From Gentiana macrophylla (lineage: Eukaryota; Streptophyta; Magnoliopsida; Gentianales; Gentianaceae), in the NCBI GenBank assembly GCA_026214975.1, contig CM047806.1, positions 95,999,811 to 96,063,810 on the forward strand: a DNA stretch of 64,000 nt, in the 5' to 3' direction. The stretch's first letter is position 1; every line of letters begins with the position of its first letter. Below, piece by piece: positions 8,983 to 19,058 of the stretch. Below the pieces are notes generated by a model. The model made no database searches, was not told the DNA's origin, and saw nothing but the letters and a program-made list of their open reading frames with translations. Both the position numbers and the translations under genes were made by a program.

Positions 8983-9119
8983 CGTTTTAAAGTTTCCCAC
9001 ATTAGAAACTGTGGTTGTTTCACCCGTTATATTAAGAGATGGATTTCCTTCACCTCATAACCTAGATTTTGGGGATGAGGCTCCTCCTCTTATATGGGCT
9101 TGGGCCTAGATTTTCCACG
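8983..9119 (+). repeat. 3' LTR of the TRIM/copia-like element
   Basis: It aligns with 689-824 throughout and ends TTTTCCACG, immediately followed by ATTAG (9120-9124), the same five bases that precede the left LTR. Confidence 0.85.
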
Positions 9120-9124
9120 ATTAG

Positions 9125-9611
9125 AGAGTAGAGCATGACACTTTTCCGCTTAAAAAAAATTGATATTCAGTTTCTAAATAATATGTTTTGGTCATTTGCC
9201 TTTTCCCAACAAGGTTCTTCATTTCATGTATATGAAATTATAATTGGTGTAAGAAAAAAATTTAGGTATCGTGTCTACCATACAGTAAGAAAAAAAAATT
9301 GCAAAAATTTCTCAAACACATAACTAAGTATTTGGTGTGAGTACTTATACGGAATATGTATCAGATACGGAAAATGATCTCAAACAGAAGAATATGTGCA
9401 TTATTGTATGTCAAGGCTTGTTTGTATTTTTCAGCAATAAAATAAAATAATTTTTACGTTGAAAAATAAATAAATAAATAAAAATTGTGCATTATTGTAT
9501 GGAAAAACTTTGGAAGAAGGAATCAACAAAAGTTAAACGCAAATCGCTGTCAATTGGAATTTATTTGGCTTGACATGAACTTGATATATATTTATTGCAG
9601 ATTGTATTATA
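9125..9611. other. AT-rich intergenic DNA
   Basis: No coding similarity is seen. There is a short TAAATAAATAAATAAA run near 9468-9482. This is the region upstream of the candidate gene at 9681; no clear element structure. Confidence 0.5.
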
Positions 9612-9623
9612 CTATATATATAG
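9612..9623 (+). promoter_or_regulatory. TATA box of the candidate secreted-protein gene
   Basis: CTATATATATAG lies 58-69 bases upstream of ATG 9681, a normal distance for a plant promoter with a short 5' leader. Confidence 0.6.
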
Positions 9624-9680
9624 GATCAATTAGCTTCATATTTCACAGTATTGTACCATATATATTCTGTTAACGAAGTC

Positions 9681-10280
9681 ATGTTGAAGGCTTCGATGCT
9701 CGTTGTTGCAGTATCCATGTTAGCATTATTGTCTCACCCTGGAGATGGTTCATATACCGAACAGCTGCTAGATAACAATGACCAAGTAGCAGCAAAAATG
9801 TACGTCGAGGAGGACAATATGTGGCGCCCCGTTACTGTCACCTCTGCAATTCTGATTCATCCAACAACTTCAAAGAGGAAGTTACAGGTTGTTGATGATG
9901 ATGTTGCTGGTAATGATGCTGTTGCTGGTGATGTTGTTGATGATGATGTTGATGGTAATGATGCTGTTGTTGGTGATGTTGCTGGTGATGTTGTTGATGA
10001 TGATGTTGCTGGTAATGATGGTGATGGTGATGCTGCTCGTCGTCCAAGGAATTACGGTGATCATGATTATTATTATGACTCTGATGATGATGATGATGAT
10101 GATGGTGGTGGTCCAGGGAATTCTGGTTCCACCGGCCTTGTTTCCACTTTAAATGGTCGCAATACCAATAGCCCCAGACCTGACCATGAGGCTGATGACA
10201 AAGACGATGGAGGTGAAGGTATTTCTGGTACTGCAGTTGAAGGTATGATTCAGGGTGACATTGGGAATAGATATGGTTGA
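9681..10280 (+). CDS. Small secreted Asp-rich repeat protein (199 aa), hypothetical
   Basis: The start ATG 9681 is preferred over 9651 because it begins directly with a signal peptide: MLKASMLVVAVSMLALLSH, a short basic n-region and a hydrophobic core, with likely cleavage near Gly-Ser-Tyr (about residue 25). The mature part has no cysteines to speak of. Residues 70-115 are imperfect repeats of VVDDDVAGNDAVAGD, then a basic ARRPRNYGDHDYYY patch, a run of seven Asp and a Gly/Ser-rich tail. Such an acidic, low-complexity, exported protein would sit in the apoplast or cell wall. It has a TATA box, one uninterrupted exon and lies outside any LTR element, so it is the best candidate cellular gene here. 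I do not recognise a family. A chance ORF over a GAT/GTT minisatellite is the main alternative. Confidence 0.55.
   Translation: MLKASMLVVAVSMLALLSHPGDGSYTEQLLDNNDQVAAKMYVEEDNMWRPVTVTSAILIHPTTSKRKLQVVDDDVAGNDAVAGDVVDDDVDGNDAVVGDVAGDVVDDDVAGNDGDGDAARRPRNYGDHDYYYDSDDDDDDDGGGPGNSGSTGLVSTLNGRNTNSPRPDHEADDKDDGGEGISGTAVEGMIQGDIGNRYG
9889..10035 (+). repeat. Coding minisatellite, GTTGATGATGATGTTG-type units
   Basis: Three to four imperfect units of about 42-57 bp, each starting GTTGTTGATGATGATGTTG, are all in frame (multiples of three), so length changes would alter repeat number without frameshift. A GAT trinucleotide run (about 10081-10102) follows. Confidence 0.75.
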
Positions 10281-10518
10281 AATATATAAGACCGTTATAC
10301 TGAATTTTAGCATAGATATGTCTACAAAATATTAATAAGACCGATACACTGAATTTCCTTTAGTTTTAATGTATGGTACGTGTTGCTTTAGTGTATGGGG
10401 CTGTTTGAATGTTAAAGGAATCCTTATATATATATCATCATTATATTATTTGGCGATTTGTTTTCCTTTTTCCGGAGACCGTAAGAACTACTATTATCAA
10501 AGTGAAAAACACCCAAAT
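10281..10518. other. Downstream flank of the candidate gene
   Basis: It contains two near-identical copies of TAAGACCGNTANACTGAATTT (about 10287-10307 and 10337-10357), a short local duplication possibly in the 3' UTR. No other gene is seen. Confidence 0.4.
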
Positions 10519-10528
10519 TCTACCGACC

Positions 10529-10549
10529 CCCCTCAAAAAAAAAAAAAAA
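10529..10549. mobile_element. Minimal poly(A) insertion flanked by a 10-bp duplication
   Basis: TCTACCGACC occurs at 10519-10528 and 10550-10559, enclosing only CCCCTC plus a run of A. This is the signature of target-primed reverse transcription that copied almost nothing but the tail. Confidence 0.5.
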
Positions 10550-10559
10550 TCTACCGACC

Positions 10560-10813
10560 GGGTTGGTTAGGGTGGAAGGTACTTTGGTCGTTTAATTAAG
10601 TAATAATTATCGACTTCAAGGACATATGAAGGATGAAGCAAATTCTGTGGGGGAGGTACCTTTGGTCTACTCAAATATCATTAAAAAATATATATAAAAA
10701 AAAAAAAACCATCATTATTTCAGTATCCTATGAAGGGATCAGGCACTTTCAACAAAAGAAATGTTCCTTTTCAAATAAATAAATAATGTTACTGTTCTAT
10801 CTATGTTAAAAAT
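10560..10813. other. AT-rich intergenic DNA
   Basis: Poly(A)/TA-rich stretches (about 10680-10707) only; no gene or element recognised. Confidence 0.5.
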
Positions 10814-10824
10814 AAGGTATATCG

Positions 10825-10995
10825 GTGATAGACCCCCACCTTATGCTTTTATTTAGACTATAGTGGAAAGAGCAAGAAATCTTAGACTTGCTTGATGTAT
10901 AGATTAGCCATTAGTATGCTTTACTACTTGATTTTCTTTGTAACCGCGATGGTTTTCTGACTCTTTGAGAAGTAATAAAGAGATCCTTTGACAAC

Positions 10996-11020
<25 letters not shown>
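10825..11020 (+). mobile_element. Poly(A)-tailed retroposon (5'-truncated LINE or SINE-like)
   Basis: A roughly 195-bp segment ends in AATAAAGAGATCC, a few more bases, and a run of about 28 A (about 10994-11020). It is flanked by AAGGTATATCG (10814-10824) and AAGGCATATCG (11020-11030), an 11-bp duplication with one mismatch. The polyadenylation-like AATAAA, tail and duplication are typical of LINE-driven retroposition. No RT sequence and no clear pol III A/B box is seen, so LINE 3' end versus processed transcript stays open. Confidence 0.6.
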
Positions 11021-11027
<7 letters not shown>

Positions 11028-11030
11028 TCG

Positions 11031-11371
11031 TAACAACCGATACACAGATATAAAAGACATGGTCGTATCATAACATTTCTTACTAATGTAGGATACATGT
11101 GGGCGGATGGAATATGCATAAATATTTAAATTAATTGTGATAATAAAACTATAAATATCAAATTATAATTTTTTTTTCCTCAATCAAACAAGGGCAGTGA
11201 TAATCGCTCTCTAAAAACCCCTGCGCTCTGGCATGTCTATACATTAAACCAGTCTCCTTCGTTGCTCCTGCGTGTACGGCACCGGCTAACCTAGCTATAT
11301 GCTACAAAAAGGATCTTTTGGTGATAACAAAAAGCTGTCATGAAAAGCCCCATTTTCGTCACTAAAGACAC
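11031..11371. other. Short intergenic DNA before element B
   Basis: No coding similarity. GACAC at 11367-11371 would be the left target duplication of B; the right copy was not found. Confidence 0.4.
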
Positions 11372-12787
11372 TGATGACAGTCAACTTCGCATCATATTTA
11401 TTACCCATATTAGCCTAGAAAAATGCTTGATTTAGGTGATTTAGACTACGGATTACGTGTATTATGGATTATTTGCATACTTGCCGGTTCATGATTCATA
11501 ATTCTGCACTTATACGATTTATTTCATAACTTGGTGCGTATTACATTTCTATTATTTTATTATGATTTGATGGTCACGAAAATGGGAGCATTGAGGAAAG
11601 GATGAGTGCTAGGATTTTAAAGTGTTTGAGTTAATTAAAGTAAGAATGAAGTGTTTGAAATTTTGTTGAAGGGGGCCAAGGTCTGGCTGAGGCCTGGCTC
11701 GTTGGACTTGCACCAACTTAACAGAATGCGTTTTCAAGTCGGTTTGGGTTTATTAGGTCGGCTAGTAGGCTATAAATAGCATACTTCAGTCGAATGTTAA
11801 GTAGACAATAGACAATAACAATTACAATTTCAATAATACAATTTTCTTCAAGTTATTTCATGTGATTGTGAAAGATCTTGGGTTGATATTATTGTGCAAC
11901 AATCCCTCTCCAATCAATCAACTAGCTTTATTTTGTTCTTCATGCTCATCATCGCTTCAGGTATGAATTCTTCGAACGTTCGTTCATATCATAGGGTATG
12001 ATGATTGTATAACAATGAATTAACGAGCTATTAACCAATTAATTTGATTATTGCACCTTAATATGCAATGTAATCAGATTCGTAACATGAAGATCACGGA
12101 ATTCTAGATTGCACTACTCCGGCTGCGGCAACGGTCTATACTGCTGCGACATGGCACCCAAATCCCTAATTTGCATCTATCTTTGCTACGTCTGATTACC
12201 AGGTTGAACCTACGTGTATCGGATTTGGCTAGTCTGTTGTTCGTAATCATAATTTAACTTGAATGAACTATGTTGAAGAGTTAAACTAAACATAGGTAGT
12301 TGGATCGCTTAAGTACATCCAGCCCGCCCACGATGGTTTCTTAGGTGAGGTTTCCGGTTAAACTGGCATTCCTAGTAAGTATGCATGTCTAGTTAATAAG
12401 TTTTATCCGTCCGTGGTAGACATTTAAGTAAACATAGGGTTCTATTGTCTTGCAAGGAAGAAGTAACCACCTTAGGGGATCGCATCCGTACCTATTCTGT
12501 ATAATATAATAACGAATATAATACATTCGAAGATGAAGGGGGTCGTTATTCATGTCAATTGGTTAATTCCAAGCTAAGGGTAGATTGATTGGGAGGAGGA
12601 TTGGTTGTTGTGCGTGTTCTTTTCTTGTCTTGATGTTGGTCATATACCACCCTATTTGTCCTTAGCCTTAGGCTCAGTAGCTATATTTAGATTGATCAAC
12701 GATTGCCTGAGGGATCGACCCTTGCTCGTTATCTACGATACGATAAACCTAGTCCTCTTGCTAGTATAAGCGACTAACACGCTATCA
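11372..12787 (+). repeat. Element B 5' LTR (about 1416 bp)
   Basis: It starts TGATGACAGTC and ends CGCTATCA, with a TATA box CTATAAATAG at 11770-11779. Family words GGCTGCGGC (12121-12129) and CTGCTGCGAC (12141-12150) lie downstream, and a weaker GGCTGAGGCCTGGC (about 11687-11700) upstream. The U5 end GGGATCGACCCTTGCTCG (12711-12728) is shared with the related LTRs. Confidence 0.82.
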
Positions 12788-12794
12788 AGGTTAT

Positions 12795-12812
12795 TTGTGC
12801 CGTTGCCGGGGA
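12795..12812 (+). other. Primer-binding site, tRNA-Asp type, element B
   Basis: The sequence reads TTGTGCCGTTGCCGGGGA; two bases differ from the tRNA-Asp complement, consistent with decay. Confidence 0.8.
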
Positions 12813-13125
12813 GTTTGTTTCAATTCTTGAATGTAACTACTGATTTTAGGGTTAAGTTATATGTTTTTATTTTCTGTTTGGAGTCTTGAGACATCCTTGG
12901 GAAGTCTGTTATGTGTCCGTACCCTAAAACTTGGATTATAAGCCAGGCTACCACCTGACGACATGCAGCTGCGGCTTGACAGTGAACCTAGAGTCTTAGG
13001 AGTATCTTCATTTTTTTTGTGTTTATCTCATTTTGTGATTGTTGGAATGTCTCGCTAAAGCTGGTGTATACCCAGCTGCGGAGTAGTTTCCTAACCTTGA
13101 TTTTGTTTTTGTTTTTGTTTTTTGT
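12813..13125 (+). other. Element B leader with words
   Basis: Untranslated leader with GCAGCTGCGGCT (12964-12975) and CCCAGCTGCGGAG (13071-13083). A T-rich tract ending TTTGCAG just before 13131 resembles a splice acceptor, as in element A. Confidence 0.5.
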
Positions 13126-13815
13126 TTGCAGGCACATCCAGGAACAACCCGACAACCTGAAACAGTCTGTTTCACCTTACATTCTGAACTAGACACCGTG
13201 CAACCTGTGTCAGAGTATTACTTCGATGATGTGCCAATTTCGGTACATCTTGGGACATTGAGACCCATTTCGGAGCGTCAAAAGAAAAGGCATACTTGGA
13301 GAGCTAGAGAGGCAGACTTGGAGTATTATCTCAGGCGCAAAAAAGGTACGAGACCTATTTCTATAATTTATACTTTGTCAGATTCTGAGTCAGAATATTG
13401 TCCCCAGTGTAGTCTCATAGAAGCTGAGTATTGCACGAGTGATAGTTTGTGAGAACCTGAAGAGCATGAGAAGTTGGGAGATCCCGGAAGATTCCGGCTA
13501 GAAGTGTTCATTAATGGAAAACCATGTGTGATAGCCTTATGCGATTATGGGTCAAGCGTTATCATCATATCCCTCTATCAATTTGCCAAAGAGCTGATTT
13601 CAAGGTGGATATGGGTATTCCAACAGGCATGAGGTTCGCCGATCATGGCGTTGACATGATCACCGGTAAGCTTGAGGATGTGGTCATAAGTGTAGGGCAA
13701 TTACATCTCCCCACATATTTAATTGTAATAGACATCACTGAGGATCCTAGCGCTCTTATTATTTTAGGGCGTTCGTTCCTCGCTACGAGCCGGTCTGTGA
13801 TGGGTATGGATTGAG
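13126..13815 (+). pseudogene. Decayed retropepsin-like protease of element B
   Basis: An acidic N-terminal part runs to 13452. After an in-frame stop the frame continues with GDPGRFRLEVFINGKPCVI and LCDYGSS, where the catalytic Asp-Ser/Thr-Gly has become Asp-Tyr-Gly. A frameshift near 13555 leads to LSICQRADFKVDMG and the second protease block ALIILGRSFLATSRSV ending at an early stop (13814). The order and motifs match the element A protease (3122-3898). The altered active site plus stop and frameshift show it is dead. No gag, RT or integrase is associated with it. Confidence 0.75.
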
Positions 13816-14787
13816 GCGAGCTAACCTTAGGTTTGGAAACGAGTTCAAAACACATCAAATTATGTACCCTCTTAAGAGAAGACTTGAACATGACGAATCC
13901 GACCAATGAAGGTGCTCCCAGCCCGAATTAGCCTACTCTCGAAGGGGTCCATAAGACGGTTGCAATTCCAGGAACCGGTGAGAATGAGTTCCTCACTATT
14001 ATTGCTCAAAGAAAAAGAAGATCAATTCCACTCCAAAGCGCTAGATAGAAGCAGTCAGACCACTTTGAAGGATATAGACGGTCCTTCAATACGTAGTGAA
14101 CTGACGGCATGAGCTTAACTAATAAATCAGTCGGGACTGAGCAAACATCGAGAAAATAGCAGTCTATGAATGGAAAGTCCAAGATAATGTCCAAGAGGGC
14201 CAGGAAAAGAAATACAAAGTCATCGGGTCCTGAGGAATGAGTCTACGAGGGAGAAATTTTTTATAGCATTGACGCATGCTACTTCCTTGGTCTCAAAGCC
14301 AAAAGAATGGCATGTATCAAAAATGATGGAGAAAGAGTCTCTGTTAAGGCTCAAAGATTTAAAGTTTGGAGGGCAAAAGCCCGTAAGGCTGACTAAGGAA
14401 GGTCAGAGCAAGGCGAGCTAACGACTTTAAATTCAGAACTATTTTTGCTTCCCCTTAGGAATTTTTTAGTATTTTTATTAGAGTCAATAAAAGTAGCATG
14501 TGGCATATCAAGGTTTCATTTTTATTTTTTCACCTTCAAATGCCTTTGGACGATGGACGGGGTCAAGGTTTATTTACTTGATGTGTTAACATGCAAAGTT
14601 GAGAGTTTTTAGGGACGTAGGATTCTACTGAATTGCAAATTCAGTCAGCAGTATTACATTGTGGAAGCTGAAGTAGCACATGACACAGCCAGTGTTCTGA
14701 CAGTGGGTTTTAGGAGGACCTATGTGAAGATATGCAGTTTAAAGAGCAATGAAGTTCGATGATTCAGTGATGACCTTAAAAGGACAC
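13816..14787 (+). other. Non-coding spacer of element B
   Basis: Stops in all frames and no pol similarity. It corresponds in position to 3899-4485 of element A. Confidence 0.5.
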
Positions 14788-15555
14788 CAGGCCGCAGCTG
14801 GGATGCCCCTAGATGCAGTGTGGCATGGGTTGGCCTGAGGGTTACGAGATTTGATCAGGTTTGTTGGGATTTGAGTACCACAAGAATCATGCCGAAGCGT
14901 GGCTTGCACGGGCTACAGCCGGTAGTATAGAGCATGCACATGCACCACTAACGAGATTTATCTCCCAAGCACCCATCTTTCCCACCTCCCTACTCCACAT
15001 CTCCCCTCTCCCGTCACATCTTCTCAATCTACTCACCCATTAACTCTACAATTATAATCTCACCTTCTCCAACACACCCCACCTCCTATATAAACCCCCA
15101 ATTCCTTTCCACTTTCATTTCCATTTTAACATCATTTTCATTTTAATCTTCTTCTTTTTCATCTTTTCTTCTACCAACACCTTCAAACCTCCATAATTTC
15201 TGGCCATTATCACCACTACCATATCACCAACAAAACCAACAAATCCATCACCCATATCACCATTTCAACCTAAATCCGGAAGATTGCGGAAGCAAGTCTG
15301 CACAAAAGTCAATTGCAGCTTTCCATCTTATCTTTTGCCTTTGTTTCTGTTCAATTTATTGTAGATCAAGACACAACCAAGAAACCCCAAGTTGCGAGGC
15401 TACCTAGACTAAGGTGTAGAATCGAGAATCTCTGGTTCCATTTTTGATTATTTAAGGTTTTAGGCCTTCGGATGCGGCTTAGTTATTTGTGGTCGCAGTG
15501 ATTCCTCACCAACTCCTAGTTTCAAAGACACTTTCTTTTGGATATCAATTATATC
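14788..15555 (+). promoter_or_regulatory. Promoter-like cassette upstream of the element B accessory ORF
   Basis: In order: word CAGGCCGCAGCTGGG (14788-14802), a pyrimidine-rich tract (about 14940-15260), TATA-like CTATATAAAC (15086-15095) within it, then word remnants GATGCGGCTT (15471-15480) and GGTCGCAGTG (15491-15500) before the ORF start. The layout equals that of element A at 4486-5149, although the word is different. Confidence 0.5.
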
Positions 15556-15903
15556 ATGATGAAGAGATGCCGAGTACTTAGCGAGCTTGACAAAGAGACC
15601 ACGAGAGGTGACAGAGTCTCACTCATTGATGGAGTGGCTCAATTTGACTCGGTATGGTTTTACGGCGCGTTCGAATCATTGGGCTGCCCGGACGGTGAAT
15701 CGAGCATGGCATTGATATAAGCTCGTTCGATTCATAGATTACCACCACTTTGAAACTATGGGTGGCTTGTCATAGCCGTGTGGCCAGAGAATTCAATGCT
15801 ACCATTCTGCGCGATTTCATCGTGCTTGTGTCTCTGAACCTTACAATATATAGATAAAAGAGTGATATATGCAAGAGGATGTGCATACACTCATCTCAAC
15901 CAT
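15556..15903 (+). pseudogene. Accessory ORF of element B, N-terminal fragment (PF20167-like)
   Basis: MMKRCRVLSELDK begins near 15556. SLIDGVAQFDSVWFYGAFES aligns with SIDGVEQ-like residues of the element A ORF. After a frame change, VAREFNATILRDFIVLVSLN (about 15781-15840) equals the diagnostic QFNATVVREFYAYVSHN block of A. The sequence is cut at 15903 by LTR F. Stops at 15718 and near 15855 show decay. Confidence 0.6.
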
Positions 15904-15959
15904 TGATGTCCAAAACAGTGACGTCTAACTTTAACTAGTAGAGTACCGGGTCGGAAGCA
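15904..15959 (-). repeat. LTR F, terminal fragment left of element C (minus strand)
   Basis: On the minus strand this is the last 56 bases of a gypsy LTR ending GTTTTGGACATCA. It continues, across the inserted element C, into 33097 onward, where the U5 block GGGATCGACCTTGCTCG is found. AAGCA at 15955-15959 is the C target duplication. Confidence 0.6.
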
Positions 15960-16474
15960 TGTTTACGACTAATTTTGTGGTTTATATCGAGTTACTTCGT
16001 AACAATATCTTCCGTGTTTTAGTGTTTTTTTTTATAGAAAATCACTTGCTAAAAAGATAACTTGAGAGAATGGAGTTTGAAATGCTTAAAAGTGAAGAAT
16101 CGAGTTGTTTACGTAGTTTTTATGTGTTTTTGTACGATTTTACACTTTGCTCGTTTCTATCGCCTTGTAGGTATGCTTGCATGTTGTGAAAGGAGCTAGA
16201 ACGGTGTTTGATTGAAGATTAAAAGAAAGAGAAAGATGCAAGTTTGAGATTGGCATGAAGGTTTATATGGCTGAACTGGCGTCCATTGCATCTGTCCAGT
16301 GGACGGGCGTTTGAAGGATCAGACGGGCGTCCAGAAGGCTTATTCGATTCAAAGAAGAAAGGTCCTAGGTGGACGAGCATCCACTATTCCAGACTGGCGT
16401 CCAGGAGGAGATATTTGATTCAGAGTTGTGGAAATTTCAGCAGACGAGCGTCCATTTTTGTATAGGACGGGCGT
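15960..16474 (+). repeat. Element C 5' LTR, left part
   Basis: It matches 31477-31994 of the 3' LTR. It contains word copies GGACGGGCGTTTG (16301), CAGACGGGCGTCCAG (16320), GTGGACGAGCATCCAC (16371), GACGAGCGTCC (about 16443) and GGACGGGCGT (16465-16474). D is inserted after GGCGT (16470-16474). Confidence 0.92.
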
Positions 16475-18003
16475 TGTTGAGAGGATTTTGCATCATTTAA
16501 ACAAAAGAAAATTTATAAACCCTAACTTAGATGCAAAACTAACTCCTAACCGGCCAAACACCGGGTAGTTGATAGTATAGCGAGATAAGTAAGGGGTCGA
16601 TCCACAAGGAATTGGGATGTTGAATCTAATTTTGTTAATCTTTCCAATTGTTACTACTAGTTATTACTAAAACTAAAACAGACAAGTAAAGCTGACAGAG
16701 GACTATTAATCCAAAGCCGAAACAATAATTGCGAACCAACATAAATAAAACTACAACTACGAAAAAAACAAGAAAACTAACGAACCCATGATAACAACTA
16801 AAGCAATATAACATAGAACAAACATGATCCACCATCCCGCACCCCTTAATTCTTCCCTAGATTATCTTATGATGATTTAATTCAAGTTGTGGTTCACCTC
16901 TCTTAAGTAATCTTCTATCTCTCGATTTTAAAGATTAACACATCATAAAACGAGGTGCAAGATCTCTCAATCTAACAACCTGAGATTCAACCTATCAACT
17001 TTAGTTATGTCAAGGTTAAAAATCTCATCTTTCTATGGTGATCTAAGGTTTACACCGACTTTAGTCATACGGTAAACATCAATAGCAATACAACTTTCGT
17101 TATCGATTGCATAACACATAATCAAAGGAAAGAAAACAACTTTAAGATTAAACTCACAAGATCATCCATGGACAAGAAATAGAAGCTGCTGAAAAGTATT
17201 ACATGACTGCTCCAAGTTCAAAGCTTCGAGAGATCATCATGGTGATCGAACAAGAAAAGGAAAACAAAAGAAGTAAAACCTAATCTAACCCGGATCACCC
17301 AAGCACAAGGCTTGGGTGATCGGCCTTGGAAGCCAAGAAGGAGCGGCTGCTCTGTGTTTTTGGTGTGTGGAAGAAAATCTGATCAATAATATCTCCCTAA
17401 ATGAATTGGGAGCTGCTGTATTTATAGGGAATCAGTGGCAGAGATCTTGAACGCCAGTTTCAGAGTTTGAACTCCAGTTCAGGCATGTAGAACGCCGATT
17501 CACAGGCTGTGAAACGCCGATTCGGCTCTCTTATGAGCTCTCAGTATTGATTTCCAAGCCTTGAACGCCAGTTTCAGTCCCAGAACGCCAGTTCCATTGT
17601 GGAACACCAGTTCCACCTGTTCCTGAGCTTGTTCGATGATTCTTATCCAATATCTCTAACAACCCATCCTTATCCTTTTGTAACAAACCTTATCTCTTGG
17701 ATATTCTAGATGATTCATGACTTGTCCTCCTTGATCTTATCCTTTTGCCACTTGTCACTTCCAAGCTTGAACACTTGTAAGCTCCTAAATAATGATCAAA
17801 TGATACCAAAATGTAATATAATTCCAAATTAACAATAAATCATCAATTAAGCATAAAATTCGATATGTTTTGGAATTAACCCATTGAAAATATCATTTAC
17901 TCAATATTTAAATATAAGGCTCGATTTCTATGAAAATAATACGAATATGGGGGAATTTTATATAAAATATATCGTTATAAATCATACAATTTGACCCTTA
18001 ACA
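16475..18003 (-). repeat. Element D left LTR (3' LTR on minus strand)
   Basis: TGTTGAGAGG to CCCTTAACA on the plus strand. It has a TATA box complement TATTTATAGGG (17419-17429). Word copies GAACGCCAGTTTC, GAACTCCAGTTC, GAACGCCGATTC, GAACGCCAGTTCC and GAACACCAGTTCC lie at about 17450-17620, just upstream of the TATA box in minus-strand reading. Confidence 0.93.
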
Positions 18004-18042
18004 ACTCCCCCATACTTAGCTTTTTGCTCGTCCCGAGCAAAA
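18004..18042 (-). other. Element D polypurine tract with proximal hairpin
   Basis: On the minus strand: TTTTGCTCG, loop GGA, CGAGCAAAA (perfect 9-bp stem, plus-strand 18022-18042), then GCTAAGTATGGGGGAGT up to the LTR. Element C has TTTTGTTCG/CGAACAAAA at the same place, a compensatory pair change. Confidence 0.85.
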
Positions 18043-18460
18043 CAAAACAAAAATCAAGACTCGAGACGTATAAACATTTATGCAAATATAAAACATATTC
18101 AAGTCGTTTAGAGGTTCACCCAGGTGTGTGTGTGCATAGCCATAATAAATTTCCACTAAAACCGCACTTGAAATTGATTCAAGCAAAACTAGCTAACATC
18201 CCATTAAATTAGAAATATAAAAACGATTATAACATGCACCTCACAAAACATACAAATTAAAAAACAATAATAGGGAGTATTTAAAATATTTCCGACATAC
18301 TTAGAGGATAATCCACTACAACATATCTTTCAGTTTATATACTGGGATAAGATATACGATAACTATGTCTTATATTCAATTCATATCACTTCTCATCTAA
18401 GTTGATTTAATTATTTCTCATTTAAACACACATCGAATGAGCTATTGCCCTCATAGTAGA

Positions 18461-18573
18461 ATAGGACATTTCGAGATAATCCCTACCTACTCAAATCATA
18501 AGGCGACTTTTCCTCGATTATCGTGTGAGCTTTGGTCATCATAGTGGTATAGGACATTTCGAGATAATGCCCT
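18461..18573 (-). promoter_or_regulatory. Two copies of the conserved TTATCTCGAAATGTCCTAT motif in D
   Basis: The complements lie at 18461-18484 and 18549-18573, about 88 bases apart. C carries two copies 88 bases apart (30934, 31022) and E one (58352). There is no coding context. Confidence 0.7.
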
Positions 18574-19018
18574 ATCTCACTCCAATCATCGACCGACTTT
18601 TCGACATACTCAACTGATTCATTCATTAACTCAACTTTTCAAAAAAAAACAATAGTTACGTGTCACTTATCACATTCAAACTTCAAGATATTCACGATTA
18701 TGACATACTTTTAATTCTAAATACAAACTATTAAAATTTTCAAAATTCATATGAAAGCAAAGAATCATGCGATAATCATCAAAAATCTCCAATCAACTGG
18801 GCATAGCTTTAAATTATAGCTCATCATTTACTATGGCACGTGAAAAATATTGTTGGGTGAAACATCTAAAGTTACTAAATATGCAAAATAATGCACCAAT
18901 GATATACAAACTCAAATAAAGATATGCATTTGTTCACTTGGGACAAAACAAAAAATTTTGAAAAATTTAGCATTTTCATAGAAATATGACTAATATGGCA
19001 AAAGAGTGTAGATACTAA

Positions 19019-19058
19019 TCCTTTCCCCACTTAGATTGCAACTTGTCCTCAAGTTGTG
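19019..19058 (-). promoter_or_regulatory. Distal hairpin-polypurine module, element D
   Basis: On the minus strand: CAACTTG, loop AGGA, CAAGTTG (perfect 7 bp, plus-strand 19039-19056), then CAATCTAAGTGGGGAAAG. The same module in A has the stem AAACATTG/CAATGTTT. Confidence 0.65.

Larger units (their letters stand above)
689..9119 (+). mobile_element. Short copia/TRIM-like LTR element with captured gag, host of element A
   Basis: Two similar LTRs of about 136 bp (689-824 and 8983-9119) are flanked by an exact ATTAG target duplication (684-688 and 9120-9124). A tRNA-iMet type primer site TGGTATCAGAG follows the left LTR, and a CTTGAGGGGG polypurine tract precedes the right one. Without the nested gypsy element A (1221-8639) and its 5-bp duplication, the element is only about 1.0 kb long. 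It carries a copia gag fragment but no protease, integrase or RT, so it must have been mobilised in trans. The short LTRs and tiny interior match TRIM-type elements; the gag piece is an addition. The last LTR base at 9119 is G instead of A. Confidence 0.85.
11372..15903 (+). mobile_element. Element B: truncated Athila-like non-autonomous element
   Basis: It has a 5' LTR (11372-12787), a tRNA-Asp-type primer site, a decayed protease ORF and the N-terminal part of an accessory ORF, in the same order as element A. It is interrupted at 15904 by minus-strand LTR F. No 3' LTR of B was found after the nest (34160 onward), so its right end is deleted or lies elsewhere. Its family word CAGCTGCGG / CCGCAGCTG occurs in the LTR, leader and accessory-ORF upstream region. 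Confidence 0.8.

Noticed and set aside
9838..10064. His/Gln-rich ORFs on the minus strand
   Set aside because: Antisense shadows of the GAT/GTT minisatellite in the 9681-10280 gene.
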